The notes beneath the pieces were generated by a model. It ran no database searches and was not told where the DNA came from. It saw only the letters and a list, made by a program, of their open reading frames with translations. Shown piece after piece: positions 22,660-35,320 of a DNA stretch of 64,000 bases (positions are counted from its first letter, which is position 1; every line of letters begins with the position of its first letter). A program made the position numbers and the translations under genes. The stretch comes from Tubulanus polymorphus. Taxonomy: Eukaryota > Nemertea > Palaeonemertea > Tubulaniformes > Tubulanidae. The DNA lies in contig NC_134032.1 in assembly GCF_964204645.1 (NCBI RefSeq), positions 14,996,275-15,060,274 of the forward strand, written 5' to 3'.

Positions 22660-23790
22660 TCATTTCCACTTGGCTGGCAGTAATCATGCTTGTCATTTCT
22701 CTGCGGTTGTAGCATTATCCAATTGCCGTCATCATTATGACATTTTCAAAATTATTTTCAACACGAAGGAAAGCCATCTCTGGTAAATTCCTTCTATGTA
22801 CTTCGGAAAAAGTCTTTCCGTTCGGTGTCTCTTCAAATAATGGATTTTTCAAATCATAAGGAACAGCTATGATTTACGCATAATGCGATTCCTTATCAAA
22901 CAACATTGAAATAGATTTTTCAATGTATTCCGCGTTGTCCCTCCCCCCACTACGACGTTCATACGTCAAATTTAAAACCATTATATCGTTATTAACATAT
23001 TTGTTTTTCTAATTACAGAATTAATCAAAGATTAATTTGATTTCACCAGAAAATTTGAAATGTTAAAATGTCTAATCTTCAGCAAGGAACGGAAATCCTT
23101 CAAAATGTGACGCGAGGGATTTCAAATGTTTATACGTAATTAGTATTCACGCAAATATCCACGTGAGATTTGGATAAAATGTTGCTCGAGAATGGAATCC
23201 ACAGCAAAGACCACGGTAATCAATTTAATTATACTTCTAACGTGTGAAATGGAATGTTTCACTTGATCAATACATGAATTTAAGCAGTGTTCATAAATTA
23301 TGGAACCATATATAAAATTCTGTAAACATTCAGTAAATAAGGATCTTAGCGACAAAAATTACACAATGGAAGATAATGATCTTTGATAGGAGAGTTTGTT
23401 GTTGTCAAGTCAGTGAAGTTGTACTGGCTTATAATGGTCAGAATTTGACCTAATCGTCGAGTATTGAAATATAATTGACAATAAATTGAAAGGAAGATTT
23501 GGAATTGAATATTCAATGGTTATCTGTGTCATAGTTGAATAGACAACTGAGTTGGGGGACGTATTACATACACTATAACCCACAGCAGGGTTATAGTACC
23601 AACACACTTCAATCATTTGAAATTACATATAATTTATGAGTTATGACAAAAGCTTTAGATTGAAAGGCATAGTTCATGAATAATCATTTATTCATCGATA
23701 TAGGCAATAAAAATTAATGTGATTGTTAATTTGTTAACTGGTCCTACATAATAGATAGGACTCCTCCAAGCCTAAAGGCTGTACTATAAG
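22660..23790 (+). other. Spacer, nothing recognised
   Basis: AT-rich single-copy DNA. Minus-strand open frames of ~70 codons (23140-23355, 23410-23616) have no motif or splice support. Confidence 0.5.
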
Positions 23791-23794
23791 TTAG

Positions 23795-25440
23795 GGAGCT
23801 GATTCCCTGCATAGAGGATAGGAGTTGGGGAGTTGATTCCCTGTACCGAGGATAGGAGTTGGGGAGTTGATTCCCTGTACCGAGGATAGGAGTTGGGGAG
23901 TTGATTCCCTGTACCGAGGATAGGAGTTGGGGAGTTGATTCCCTGTACCGAGGATAGGAGTTGGGGAGTTGATTCCCTGTACCGAGGATAGGAGTTGGGG
24001 AGTTGATTCCCTGTACCGAGGATAGGAGTTGGGGAGTTGATTCCCTGTACCGAGGATAGGAGTTGAGGAGTTGATTCCCTGTACCGAGGATAGGAGTTGG
24101 GGAGTTGATTCCCTGTACCGAGGATAGGAGTTGGGGAGTTGATTCCCTGTACCGAGGATAGGAGTTGGGGAGTTGATTCCCTGTACCGAGGATAGGAGTT
24201 GGGGAGTTGATTCCCAGCACCGAGGATAGGAGTTGGGGAGTTGATTCCCTGTACCGAGGATAGGAGTTGGGGAGTTGATTCCCTGTACCGAGGATAGGAG
24301 TTGGGGGGTTGATTCCCTGTACCGAGGATAGGGGTTGAGGAGTTGATTCCCAGCATAGAGGATAGGAGTTGGGGAGTTGATTCCGTGTACCGAGGATAGG
24401 AGTTGGGGAGTTGATTCCCTGCATAGAGGATAGGAGTTGGGGAGTTGATTCCCTGCATAGATGATAGGAGTTGGGAGTTGATTCCCAGCATAGAGGATAG
24501 GAGTTGGGGAGTTGATTCCCTGTACCGAGGATAGGAGTTGAGGAGTTGATTCCCTGTACCGAGGATAGGAGTTGAGGAGTTGATTCCCTGTACCGAGGAT
24601 AGGAGTTGGGGAGTTGATTCCCTGCATAGATGATAGGAGTTGGGAGTTGATTCCCAGCATAGAGGATAGGAGTTGGGGAGTTGATTCCCTGTACCGAGGA
24701 TAGGAGTTGAGGAGTTGATTCCCTGCATAGAGGATAGGAGTTGGGGAGTTCCCTGTACCGAGGATAGGAGTTGGGGAGTTGATTCCCTGCATAGAGGATA
24801 GGGGTTGGGGAGTTGATTCCCTGTACCGAGGATAGGAGTTGAGGAGTTGATTCCCTGTACCGAGGATAGGAGTTGAGGAGTTGATTCCCTGTACCGAGGA
24901 TAGGAGTTGGGGAGTTGATTCCCTGCATAGAGGATAGGAGTTGGGGAGTTGATTCCCAGCATAGAGGATAGGAGTTGGGGAGTTGATTCCCTGCATAGAG
25001 GATAGGAGTTGGGGAGTTGATTCCCAGCATAGATGATAGGAGTTGGGAGTTGATTCCCAGCATAGAGGATAGGAGTTGGGGAGTTGATTCCCAGCATAGA
25101 GGATAGGAGTTGGGGAGTTGATTCCCTGCATAGATGATAGGAGTTGGGAGTTGATTCCCAGCATAGAGGATAGGAGTTGGGGAGTTGATTCCCTGTACCG
25201 AGGATAGGAGTTGAGGAGTTGATTCCCTGCATAGAGGATAGGAGTTGGGGAGTTCCCTGTACCGAGGATAGGAGTTGAGGAGTTGATTCCCTGTACCGAG
25301 GATAGGAGTTGAGGAGTTGATTCCCTGTACCGAGGATAGGGGTTGAGGAGTTGATACCTTGTATAGAGGATAGGAGTTGAGGAGGCGATTCCCTGTACCG
25401 AGGATAGGGGTTGAGGAGTTGATACCTGTATGGAGTATAA
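23795..25440 (+). repeat. 34-bp minisatellite, ~48 copies
   Basis: Unit GATAGGAGTTGGGGAGTTGA + TTCCCTGTACCGAG, with variants (GCATAGAG or CCAGCATAGAG in place of TGTACCGAG, GAGGAG in place of GGGGAG). The left third is homogenised for the TGTACCGAG form and the right part is mixed. Long minus-strand open frames are by-products. Confidence 0.95.
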
Positions 25441-25449
25441 TCAAAAGTT

Positions 25450-27000
25450 GAAGAGTTTAGAGGATGTATCAGAGTAATGTTCAGTCACATCATAATAATT
25501 GCTATAAATAGGTTAGAAATATTTTAAAAAACCAGCATCATCATCATCACCAATAGCCAGCAAACATTTCAGTTATATTCCAAATATTGAACAGTTAGTT
25601 TTATAATTATTACCGTTACAGTTTTTCTACTGATTGATGCGAATTCATTCCATATTTTTCGAAACTTTCATTTATTGCTAAAAATTCCAATTTACTCCAA
25701 ATTTTGAGTCTTCGAACCAATATTCCAAAACATTGAACTTTTCCAATTTCCTTTTGAAGATTATCAGGATTGCAATTTCATTCCTGTGTCTTGTAGTTTC
25801 AGAATTAATGATAAGATGGTTGTGTTCAGCAGTTTATGAGTCGTAACAATTTACTGTCATTTTCCTAGTTGATAATTTATGTTCAATTGAATCAAATCAA
25901 ATATTCTTTATTTTTGGAATAATTCTCACAGCTGAGAATCGAATCTAGGTCAAAGTAAATCTAGGTCAAGATTGATTATAGGTGTTTTAAGATTAATGTT
26001 CAATGTTATTTTCAAGCGATCCATATTTGTTAGGAAATCATACCCGGGTCAAACCTATTGCATTCAACAACGTTATACTATTGTCTCATCTCTATTTTAA
26101 AAACTATTTTATCTAAATCTTAAAACAATAATTGCATATCAAAAAACTATTTTTTCAATATTTTAAAACAACTGAATAGCTAAAAAATGTTAAATCTTAA
26201 GATAACTTCAACCATTTTATCTATATTTTAAAACTATTTTGATATAAGTATTTTAAATCATTTCATTAATACATGCTAAACTATTTTATTTGTATATATT
26301 TCAAACTATTTTATCAATATTTTAAAACAACTGAATCGCTAAAAAAATCTGAAATCTTAAATGAAACACGTTGAACCATTTTATCTATATTTATCTTGAA
26401 TCTTTTAATTAGTACATGCTTAACTTTTCTATGTGTATATATTTAAAATATTTTATTTCTACATATTTCAAATTATTCTATTTGTAAATATTTTAAATTA
26501 TTCTATCTGGAAATATTTTAAATTATTATGATTTTACATATTTTAAGCTATTTTATTTGCAAATATCTTTTAAATCATTTTATTTGTAAGTATTTTTTAG
26601 AACTATATTTTATTAGTGTTTTGATACTAACCTACAGACTACAGATCAATTTGATGAAATATCAATCTTATATTTGACTTATCATATATTCAAAACCCCA
26701 GTGATTTTGAAAAAGATGGTAACTGAAGGTCCAGGTTTTATCACCGAATACTCTTTGACACAATTACGTGGTCCACAACACAGATATAAATAGTGGTTAC
26801 ACAAAAGGGTCATATTCATATAATACACGCATAATGGGCTTAGTAGTAACTTTAGTTGATATACTTGGCTTTGTAAATATGAAATGTGATTGAGAACCTT
26901 TTCTTATACTTTCTCTCTATCTTCTTTTCTTGGTTTAACTCGGGTTTTTTTAATGAGTTGAATGTATTCACTTTAACCGTGTTAACATAGAATAAATACA
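25450..27000 (+). other. AT-rich spacer with degenerate ATTTTAAA repeats
   Basis: About 26080-26600 holds loosely repeated AAACTATTTTATCTATATTT motifs. The stretch TCAAATCAAATATTCTTTAT at about 25897 resembles a reverse-oriented retroelement tail. No gene seen. Confidence 0.5.
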
Positions 27001-27010
27001 AGATGAATAA

Positions 27011-27160
27011 TACTTTATAGGTGTAACTAGTCTATTTGACTTTGGAGTAATCATTTGAGTTTTCACTTCTATTCAAGAGTAGCTTCATAAGGTGAATCAT
27101 TCATTCACCCGATGAAACTACTATTCACTAGTCTAATAAACTAGTCACACCTATAAAGTA
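27011..27160. mobile_element. MITE with TACTTTATAGGTGT termini
   Basis: 150 bp. TACTTTATAGGTGTAACTAG at the left is matched by the reverse complement of CTAGTCACACCTATAAAGTA at the right. The centre forms a second hairpin (GTGAATCATTCATTCAC). Non-coding. Confidence 0.8.
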
Positions 27161-27189
27161 CTACTCATCTCTGTTGTGTCTGTTCTAGT

Positions 27190-27710
27190 TGCTTAAGTTT
27201 TCTTGTTTATTTAGTTTTTCAGGTCTAGTTATTTTAGTCATATATATATCTAAATATTCAAGTTTGTTTAGTTTATTTAAATGTAATTATTTAAGTTTGT
27301 TTAGGTCTAGTTATTTAAGTTTATCTAAATATTTGAGTTTTTCAGGTCTAGTTATTTTAGTCATATATATATCTAAATATTCAAGTTTGTTTAGTTTATT
27401 TAAATGTAATTATTTAAGTTTGTTTAGGTCTAGTTATTTAAGTTTATCTAAATATTTGAGTTTTTCAGGTCTAGTTATTTTAGTTTATTTAAATGTAATT
27501 ATTTAAGTTTGTTTAGGTCTAGTTATTTAGGTTTATCTAAATATTTGAGTTTTTTAGGTCTAGTTATTTTAGTCTATTTAAATCTAATTATTTAAGTTTG
27601 TTCAGGTCTAGTTATTTAAGTTTATCTAAATATTTGAGTTTTTTAGGTCTAGTTATTTTAGTCTATTTAAATCTAATTATTTAAGTTTGTTTAGGTCTAG
27701 TTGTTGTTTC
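27190..27710 (+). repeat. AT-rich tandem repeat, ~60-120-bp units
   Basis: Interleaved units of TTAGGTCTAGTTATTTAAGT and ATCTAAATATTTGAGTTTTT. The two leftmost ~120-bp copies are near identical. Confidence 0.85.
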
Positions 27711-27719
27711 TAGGATTCA

Positions 27720-30290
27720 GGATAAACAAAATAACTCATTGATAGAATTACTCATGGGTCATCAGTGAAATACATTTAATGATGAAAATTGATCAGATTT
27801 TTTTAATCATGATAGAATACTATTAGGTTTTCTATTGTTTGATGAACCGGAGGTAAATTTATCATTGATAGAATTACTCTCGGGATCATCAGTAAAATAC
27901 ATTTTGATATCAATTTATCAGATATTTTCTTCTTAATTTTCAACCATTTGTTTTATTGAATAAGTTTTAATAGAAATAACTATTTCTTATTGTTTGATGA
28001 ACTGAGGGTAAATTTGTCATTGATGAAATTACCCTCGGTGTCATCAGTAAAATACATTCTTAAGACAATTCATCAGGTTTGGTTTTTTTCTAATTTTCAA
28101 CAATTGATTTATTGAAACAAATTTTGATAGAAATATTTTTTTATTTTTTTTTCATGAACTTGTCATTGATAGAATCACTTTGAAATAATTAGTGAAATAG
28201 TAAATTCTTAAAACAATTCATCAGGTTTGTTTTTTTTTAAAGATTTTCAGCAATTGTTTTATTGAAACAGATTTTAACGTAGATTTTTTTTTAAATTTTT
28301 GATGAACTGAGGGTAAATTCATCATTGATGAAATTGCTATCGGGATCATCAGTAAAATACATTTTTAGAATAATTCATTAGGTTTGTTTTTTTTAAAATT
28401 TTCAACAATTGATTTATTGAAACAAATTTTGATAGAAATATTTTTTTATTTTTTTTTCATGAACTTGTCATTGATAGAATCACTTTGAAATAATTCGTGA
28501 AATAGTACATTCTTAAAACAATTCATCAGGTTTGTTTTTTTAAGATTTTCAACAATTGTTTAATTGAAACAGATTTTAACGTAGATTTTTATTTTTTAGA
28601 ATTTTTGATGAACTGAGGGTAAATTCATCATTGATGAAATTGCTATCGGGATCATCAGTAAAATACATTTTTAGAATAATTCATTAGGTTTGTTTTTTTT
28701 TGTTAGATTTTTATTGAATCAGATTTTAAGGTAAATTATTTTTTTCAAATTTTTGATCAACTGAGGGTAAATTCATCATTGATGAAATTGCTATCGGGAT
28801 CATCAGTAAAATACATTTTTAGAATAATTCATTAGCAGATTTTAAGGTAAATTATTTTTTTCAAATTTTTGATCAACTGAGGGTAAATTCATCATTGATG
28901 AAATTGCTATCGGGATCATCAATAAAATACATTTTTAGAATAATTCATTAGGTTTGTTTTTTTTAAAATTTTAACAATTGGTTTATTGTAACAGATTTTG
29001 ATAGAAATATTTTTTTTAATTTTTTTTAATGATCTTGTCATGGATAGAATTACTTTGAAATAATCAGTGAAATAGTACATTCTTAAAACAATTCATCAGG
29101 TTTATTTTATTTTAGATTTTCAACAATAGGTAGATAATTTTTTTTTTAAATTTTTGATGAACTGAAGGTAAATTCATCATTGATGAAATTGCTATCGGGA
29201 TCATCAATAAAATACATTTTTAGAATAATTCATAAGGTTTGTTTTTTTTTGTAAGATTTTTATTGAATCAGATTTTAAGGTAAATTATTTTTTTTCAAAT
29301 TTTTGATCAACTGAGGGTAAATTCATCATTGATGAAATTGCTATCGGGATCATCAATAAAATACATTTTTAGAATAATTCATAAGGTTTGTTTTTTTTTG
29401 TAAGATTTTTATTGAATCAGATTTTAAGGTAAATTATTTTTTTTCAAATTTTTGATCAACTGAGGGTAAATTCATCATTGATGAAATTGCTATCGGGATC
29501 ATCAGTAAAATACATTTTTAGAATAATTCATTAGGTTTGTTTTTTTTTAAATTTTAACAATTGGTTTATTGTAACAGATTTTGATAGAAATATTTTTTTT
29601 AATTTTTTTTAATTTTTTTTAATGATCTTGTCATGGATAGAATTACTTTGAAATAATCAGTGAAATAGTACATTCTTAAAACAATTCATCAGGTTTATTT
29701 TATTTTAGATTTTCAACAATAGGTAGATAATTTTTTTTTTTAATTTTTGATGAACTGAAGGTAAATTCATCATTGATGAAATTGCTATCGGGATCATCAG
29801 TAAAATACATTTTTAGAATAATTCATTAGGTTTGTTTTTTTTTCTGAATATTCAACTATTGGTTTTATTGAAACAGATTTTAAGGTAGATAATTTTTTTT
29901 CAAATTTTGGATGAACTGAAGGTAAATTCATCATTGATGAAATTGCTATCGGGATCATCAGTAAAATACATTTTTAGAATAATTCATTAGGTTTGTTTTT
30001 TTAATATTTTCAACAATTGGTTTTATTGAAACAGATTTTAAGGGTAGATTATTTTCTTAGATTTTTGATGAACTGAGGGTAAATTCATCATTGATGAAAT
30101 TGCTATCAGGATCATCAATAAAATACATTTTTAGAATAATTCATTAGGTTTGTTTTTATAAAAAATTTTCTACAATTGAAGTATTGAAAGAGATTTTGAT
30201 GAAAATTATTTTTTTCGAATTTTTGATGAACTGAGGGTAAATTTGTCATTGATAGAATTACTCTCAGGATCATCCATTCCAGGCATTTTA
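27720..30290 (+). repeat. Higher-order AT-rich repeat
   Basis: About a dozen degenerate copies of GATGAACTGAGGGTAAATTC ... ATTGATGAAATTGCTATCGG ... TACATTTTTAGAATAATTCA, alternating with a related sub-unit (GTCATTGATAGAATCACTTT). Spacing varies from ~125 to ~310 bp by loss or gain of the sub-unit. Confidence 0.85.
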
Positions 30291-30299
30291 TCAATTAGA

Positions 30300-31260
30300 T
30301 TTTAACTTAATAATTCTTTCTAAAACTTATTCAGGTTTACTGTCAGGAAATTCTTTTTCTCTAGATTTTAGGCTTAGTATTTCTGCGTTTTTTCCCAAGT
30401 TCTATTTAAGTTTTCTAAGCTTGTCTTTGTATTTTTTTTAGTCTTCTTGCACTTGTTAGTTTATTGGGAGTTAATGCATTCACTTTTCGTCCGTTGTCCG
30501 TCCGTAGATGGAATCCAGTTATTTTGGGAAGTGTTAAAAATACCTCGATATATTGATATTTGGTTTATGTATGTAACTACCCTAGACACATCTTCAGTCC
30601 ATAAACCGTCGTGATCAGAATCGACGTGGCTGACTGGTTGCCATCTTTGTTCAGCATTTCGTACACATCTTTTTAAGTTTACAAGAGACATTTTGAAAGA
30701 GGCTTTTGCCGATTATCTCGATGTTTCATAGGTATATGTATGCCCCTAGGTCCCCTGTTTTTAACAGGTTTTAACAGAGTCTTGATATTTGGTAATTAGT
30801 AGCACTGTTATTGGACATATCTTCTTACGAGGAATTGGGTTTAGCCAGTTTATTGGTCTCCCGCGATTACAATTTGTTTCTAACGACATGTTTTATGTTT
30901 GTGGTGAGTTTAAAGGTCATTGGTTTCTGTATATGTTTACTGGGGGTAATATAGGATTGTCGAGCATTTCAACGAGTAGACATGGCATCCATGCACCCCT
31001 AGTTTCACCGCTTTCAAGGTTCTCAAACACATTTCATATCTACAGCTATATATTATCGATATTTACTGAATGAAACTCTATTTCTGACCTCGTTTCAGTT
31101 TCATATTTCCCCCATAATCTTCTTACATTTCATGTTTCACTTTTAGTCGCACAATGTATTGTCGTGGCTGTGGTTCTATCACTTTTTCCTCGTATCTTGT
31201 CTTGTCTTCGAACTGCAGCTTTTTCATTCAATAAATATCAATAATAAACGCATCACATAA
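30300..31260 (+). other. Single-copy stretch, possible decayed gene or repeat
   Basis: A minus-strand frame at 30461-30691 and a plus-strand frame at about 30789-31073 are open but start without a supported ATG/splice context. ACTTTTAG/TCGCACAATG near 31148, followed by an open frame and two AATAAA-like signals (31228-31245), resembles a terminal exon. I recognise no protein. Confidence 0.3.
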
Positions 31261-32079
31261 AAAAGCCAAACATAATAGGCGGCGTTATCGTGAACCTGAC
31301 CTAATATACCCCGGGTAAAAACCACTCTTTCTGTGGTTGTGTAGTACCAGTAATTGATGATCATCGAGTGAGTGATTGGCCTGGCCCAGTTATTCCATTC
31401 CGAAATCACTTGGGTTAAAATTATGATTGACATAAATTTGATATTTCATCAAATTGATTGACACATTTTTCCGTACTAACACTACTTGTACATATTTTAG
31501 ATTTGCGAATAGTAGATTTTTATTTGTATATATTACGTTTCTTTAGATTTTTAAGAATTTCAATTTCTAATTGTAAATATATTTTTTTTTTATCTTAAAC
31601 CTTTAAAATTTTTTAACTACATATCTAACATTGATTAAAACTGTTTTAGTCCAATTTTAATATAAAGCTGTGTTCATATTTCCATCAGAACATGCTTAAT
31701 ACTGATAATAAAATAATAATATGTCTCTGATATAGCGTTCAAACCGGTGAAGCTGCTCAGAGCGCTTAACTGATTAATTCAATACGACATAATGAATGCA
31801 ATGTTGGTTTGATGCCCTATATTACTTTTCACTAGTATTTCATTGATTTTTTGGTTTTATTCGAATGTGGATCCGACCTATTGTTTTTAATGTATGCAGA
31901 TTATTCAAGATGGCCCCCACAGCCATATTTCATATTTTAATTGTCCTGTGGTATGACGTTAAACTGCCTCGATTTTAACCATTTTTATCAATGGATTTTA
32001 TATGTTTTTATTCATTTTATCAAATAAATTGTTTTTAGATTTTTTTTTAAATTCATCCTTTTTTTTCTCACCTCGTCAT

Positions 32080-32330
32080 TCATTCTCTCCTTTTTCTCTC
32101 CTCTTTTATTCTTTCCCCTTCTCTGCCTCTTTCTCTCTCTGCCTCTTTCTCTCTCTCTGCCTCTTTCTCTCTCTCCCTCTTTCTCTAACCCACTAACTCT
32201 CTTTGCCTCTTTCTCTAACCCACTAACTCTCTCTGCCTCTTTCTCTAACCCACTAACTCTCTCTGCCTCTTTCTCTAACCCACTAACGCTCTCTGCCTCT
32301 TTCTCTAACCCACTAACTCTCTCTTTTCCT
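32080..32330 (+). repeat. CT-rich minisatellite, ~30-bp unit (copy 1)
   Basis: Units of TTTCTCTAACCCACTAACTC + TCTCTGCCTC, with simple TCTC runs on the left. Confidence 0.85.
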
Positions 32331-32517
32331 CTTCCTTCTCTATTTTTCCTCTTGCTTCTTTTTCACCACTCTCATCCATCTCCTTCATTCCATCCATTTC
32401 CTCCTTCATTTCATCCATCTCCTTCATTTCATCTCCCATTTCATCCATCTCCCATTTCATTTCATCTATCAATTTTTACTTTGATTTTATCCGATATACT
32501 TTTATTGCAACTTTTTA

Positions 32518-32695
32518 GATTTTTTAAGATGGTTTTATTGCAACTTTTAAGATTTCTGATGAAAATGATTTTATTGCAACTTTTTAGATTTTTTAAGAAA
32601 ATGATTTTATTGAAACTTTTTAGATTTTTTAAGAAAATGATTTTATTGAAACTTTTTAGATTTTTTAAGAAAATGATTTTATTGAAACTTTTTAA
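32518..32695 (+). repeat. ~39-bp AT-rich tandem (copy 1)
   Basis: Repeats of ATTTTATTGCAACTTTTTAG + ATTTTTTAAGAAAATG. It recurs at 33755-33930 in the second copy of the duplication. Confidence 0.85.
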
Positions 32696-32847
32696 ATCAT
32701 GAAAGAACATTTTTAGAGAGACTAACAGTAACATTTCTTTTAAAGGAGATTAAGTAGAGTTATATAAAAAGCATAATAGTTTTGATTGAGAGTGATGCGA
32801 TGTGTTAAGTCTATTAGTTTGCAGTTTACTTAACCCTGACTAGTTTT

Positions 32848-32915
32848 TGATAGATGATGATGATGATGATGATGATGCTGATGATGATGATGCTGATGAT
32901 GATGATGCTGGTATA
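32848..32915 (+). repeat. GAT/GATGCT microsatellite
   Basis: (GATGAT)n interrupted by GCT, lying between the two copies of the 1.25-kb duplication. Confidence 0.9.
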
Positions 32916-33429
32916 GAATTTGTACCGAACAGCAGTCGATGAAGGTTTCCATTTTTCCATAGATCTGTGTTCAACCAGAACGTACTTATTTCAATACAAC
33001 AAAATGAATGCATTGAATGTTGGTTTGATGCCCGATATCACTTTTCACTAGTATTTCATTGGTTTAATCACATTTTTACCAGTAAGTTTGAAGCATTAAC
33101 GTCGACTTAATGATTATTGTATGGTTGTTTCTTGTGTGTCCGGTCGTCGGATCTCGACAATTATAGGTCGAAAGTGGATCCGACCTATTGTTTTTAATAT
33201 ATGCAGATTATTCAAGATGGCCCCCACAGCCATATTTCATATTTTAATTGTCCTGTGGTATGACGTTAAACTGCCTCGATTTTAACCATTTTTATCAATG
33301 GATTTTATCTATTTTATATGTTTTTATTCATTTTATCAAATAAATTGTTTTTAGATTTTTTTTAAATTCATCCTTTTTTTTCTCACCTCGTCATTCATTC
33401 TCTCCTTTTTCTCCTCTTTTATTCTTTCC

Positions 33430-33620
33430 CCTTCTCTGCCTCTTTCTCTAACCCACTAACTCTCTCTGCCTCTTTCTCTAACCCACTAACTCTCTCTGCC
33501 TCTTTCTCTAACCCACTAACTCTCTCTGCCTCTTTCTCTAACCCACTAACTCTCTCTGCCTCTTTCTCTAACCCACTAACTCTCTCTGCCTCTTTCTCTA
33601 ACCCACTAACTCTCTCTTTT
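33430..33620 (+). repeat. CT-rich minisatellite, 30-bp unit (copy 2)
   Basis: Six homogeneous units of CTCTCTGCCTCTTTCTCTAA + CCCACTAACT. More regular than copy 1. Confidence 0.9.
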
Positions 33621-34199
33621 CCTCTTCCTTCTGTTTTTTCCCTCTTCCTTCTCTTTTTCACTACTATCTCATCCTTCTCCCATTTCATTTCATCTCCCAT
33701 TCCATTTCATCCATCTCCCATTTCATTTCATCAATCGATTTTTACTTTGCTTTTTAAGAAAATGATTTTATTGCAACTTTTTAGATTTTTTAAGATGATT
33801 TTATTGCAACTTTTTAGATTTTTTAAGAAAATGATTTTATTGCAACTTTTTAGATTTTTTAAGATGATGATTTTATTGCAACTTTTTAGATTTCTGATGA
33901 ACATGATTTTATTGAAACTTTTTAAATCATGAAAGAACATTTTTAGAGAGACTAACAGTAACATTTCTTTTAAAGGGGATTTAGTAGAGTTATATAAAAG
34001 CATCCTATCACATCACTCTCTCAAAGTTGAAGACTACTTGTAAAATATGTTCAAAGCTAAGAATACATTCCTTCAATAAAACTGCTTCGCATCAATACTT
34101 ATCATATAGCAAAAACTAGAAAACTAGAAAATACCAGAGTTGTGGGTTTGATTTGTTTAGATATTCAAATACTGCCTCTGATGAGCAGTTACTCTGTTG

Positions 34200-35030
34200 T
34201 TTATACTTGTGTGTTGACAACTGACTGACAATTGTGTGTTGAAAACTGGGTTACTCTTGAGTGTTGATAACTGACTGACACTTGCGTGTTGACAACTGGG
34301 TTACTCCTGGGTGTTGAAAACTGGGTTACTCCTGCGTGTTGAAAACTGGGTTACTCCTGGGTGTTGACGTCTAACTGACACTTGTGTGTTGAAAACTGGG
34401 TTACTCCTGGGTGTTGAAAACTGACTGACACTTGCGTGTTGACAACTGGGTTACTCCTGGGTGTTGAAAACTGGGTTACTCCTGCGTGTTGAAAACTGGG
34501 TTACTCCTGCGTGTTGAAAACTGGGTTACTCCTGCGTGTTGAAAACTGGGTTACTCCTGCCTGTTGAAAACTGGGTTACTCCTGCGTGTTGACTTCTAAC
34601 TGACACTTGTGTGTTGAAAATTGGGTTCCTCCTGGGTGTTGAAAACTGACTGACACTTGCGTGTTGACAACTGGGTTACTCCTGGGTGTTGAAAACTGAC
34701 TGACACTTGCGTGTTGACAACTGGGTTACTCCTGGGTGTTGAAAACTGACTGACACTTGTGTGTTGAAAACTGGGTTACTCCTGGGTGTTGAAAACTGGG
34801 TTATCCTGCCTGTTGAAAACTGGGTTACTCGTGCGTGTTGAAAACTGGGTTACTCCTGCGTGTTGACAACTGGGTTACTCCTGCGTGTTGAAAACTGGGT
34901 TACTCCTGCGTGTTGACAACTGGGTTACTCCTGCGTGTTGAAAACTGGGTTACTCCTGCGTGTTGACAACTGGGTTACTCCTGCGTGTTGACAACTGGGT
35001 TACTCCTGCGTGTTGACAACTGGGTTACTC
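34200..35030 (+). repeat. 25-bp minisatellite, ~33 copies
   Basis: Unit GTGTTGAAAACTGGGTTACT + CCTGC, with variants ACTGACTGACACTTG and GACAACT. The last third is homogeneous. Confidence 0.95.
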
Positions 35031-35039
35031 ACTTGGCCG

Positions 35040-35320
35040 AATATGTGTCCAAGTTCATGCAGATTTACCATCTTCTTGCAATTCCCCAGCATCAGGTAAT
35101 CCTACCTTTTAAATGGCTCGTTGGAGAGTCCCTTGCCAAACCTTTTGTTCAGGATGGTCGTTAGTTCGAGGATAGTTTGACTGCCTTCAAAGTTTATCAA
35201 AACCAGGCAATTTTATTGGATTCAACCACTGTTCTTTCGAAGACCAAAACCATCGCTGGCCTCCGTATCCATAACAGTTGCTAATTGAGTCTTAGTGTTT
35301 CCCCCTTTCCTTACCATCTT
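35040..35320 (+). other. Single-copy spacer
   Basis: Non-repetitive, moderately GC-balanced stretch between two satellite arrays. No open frame or motif recognised. Confidence 0.5.

Larger units (their letters stand above)
31670..34010 (+). repeat. Direct duplication, ~1.25-kb unit, two copies
   Basis: Copy 1 is about 31670-32770, copy 2 about 32955-34005. Both contain, in order, TTGGTTTGATGCC, CAAGATGGCCCCCACAGCCA, GTATGACGTTAAACTGCC, a CCCACTAACTCTCTCTGCC minisatellite and a TTATTGCAACTTTTTAGATT tandem. The minisatellite sections differ in copy number, and copy 2 has an extra ~60 bp near 33090-33165. Confidence 0.85.

Noticed and set aside
23744-25444. Minus-strand frames of 457-566 codons (GINSPTPIL repeats)
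   Set aside because: The 34-bp minisatellite produces three overlapping open frames with the same peptides, which is a repeat artefact.
34200-35030. Regular 25-bp direct repeats that look CRISPR-like
   Set aside because: No unique spacers. The repeats are contiguous, and this is a eukaryotic genome.
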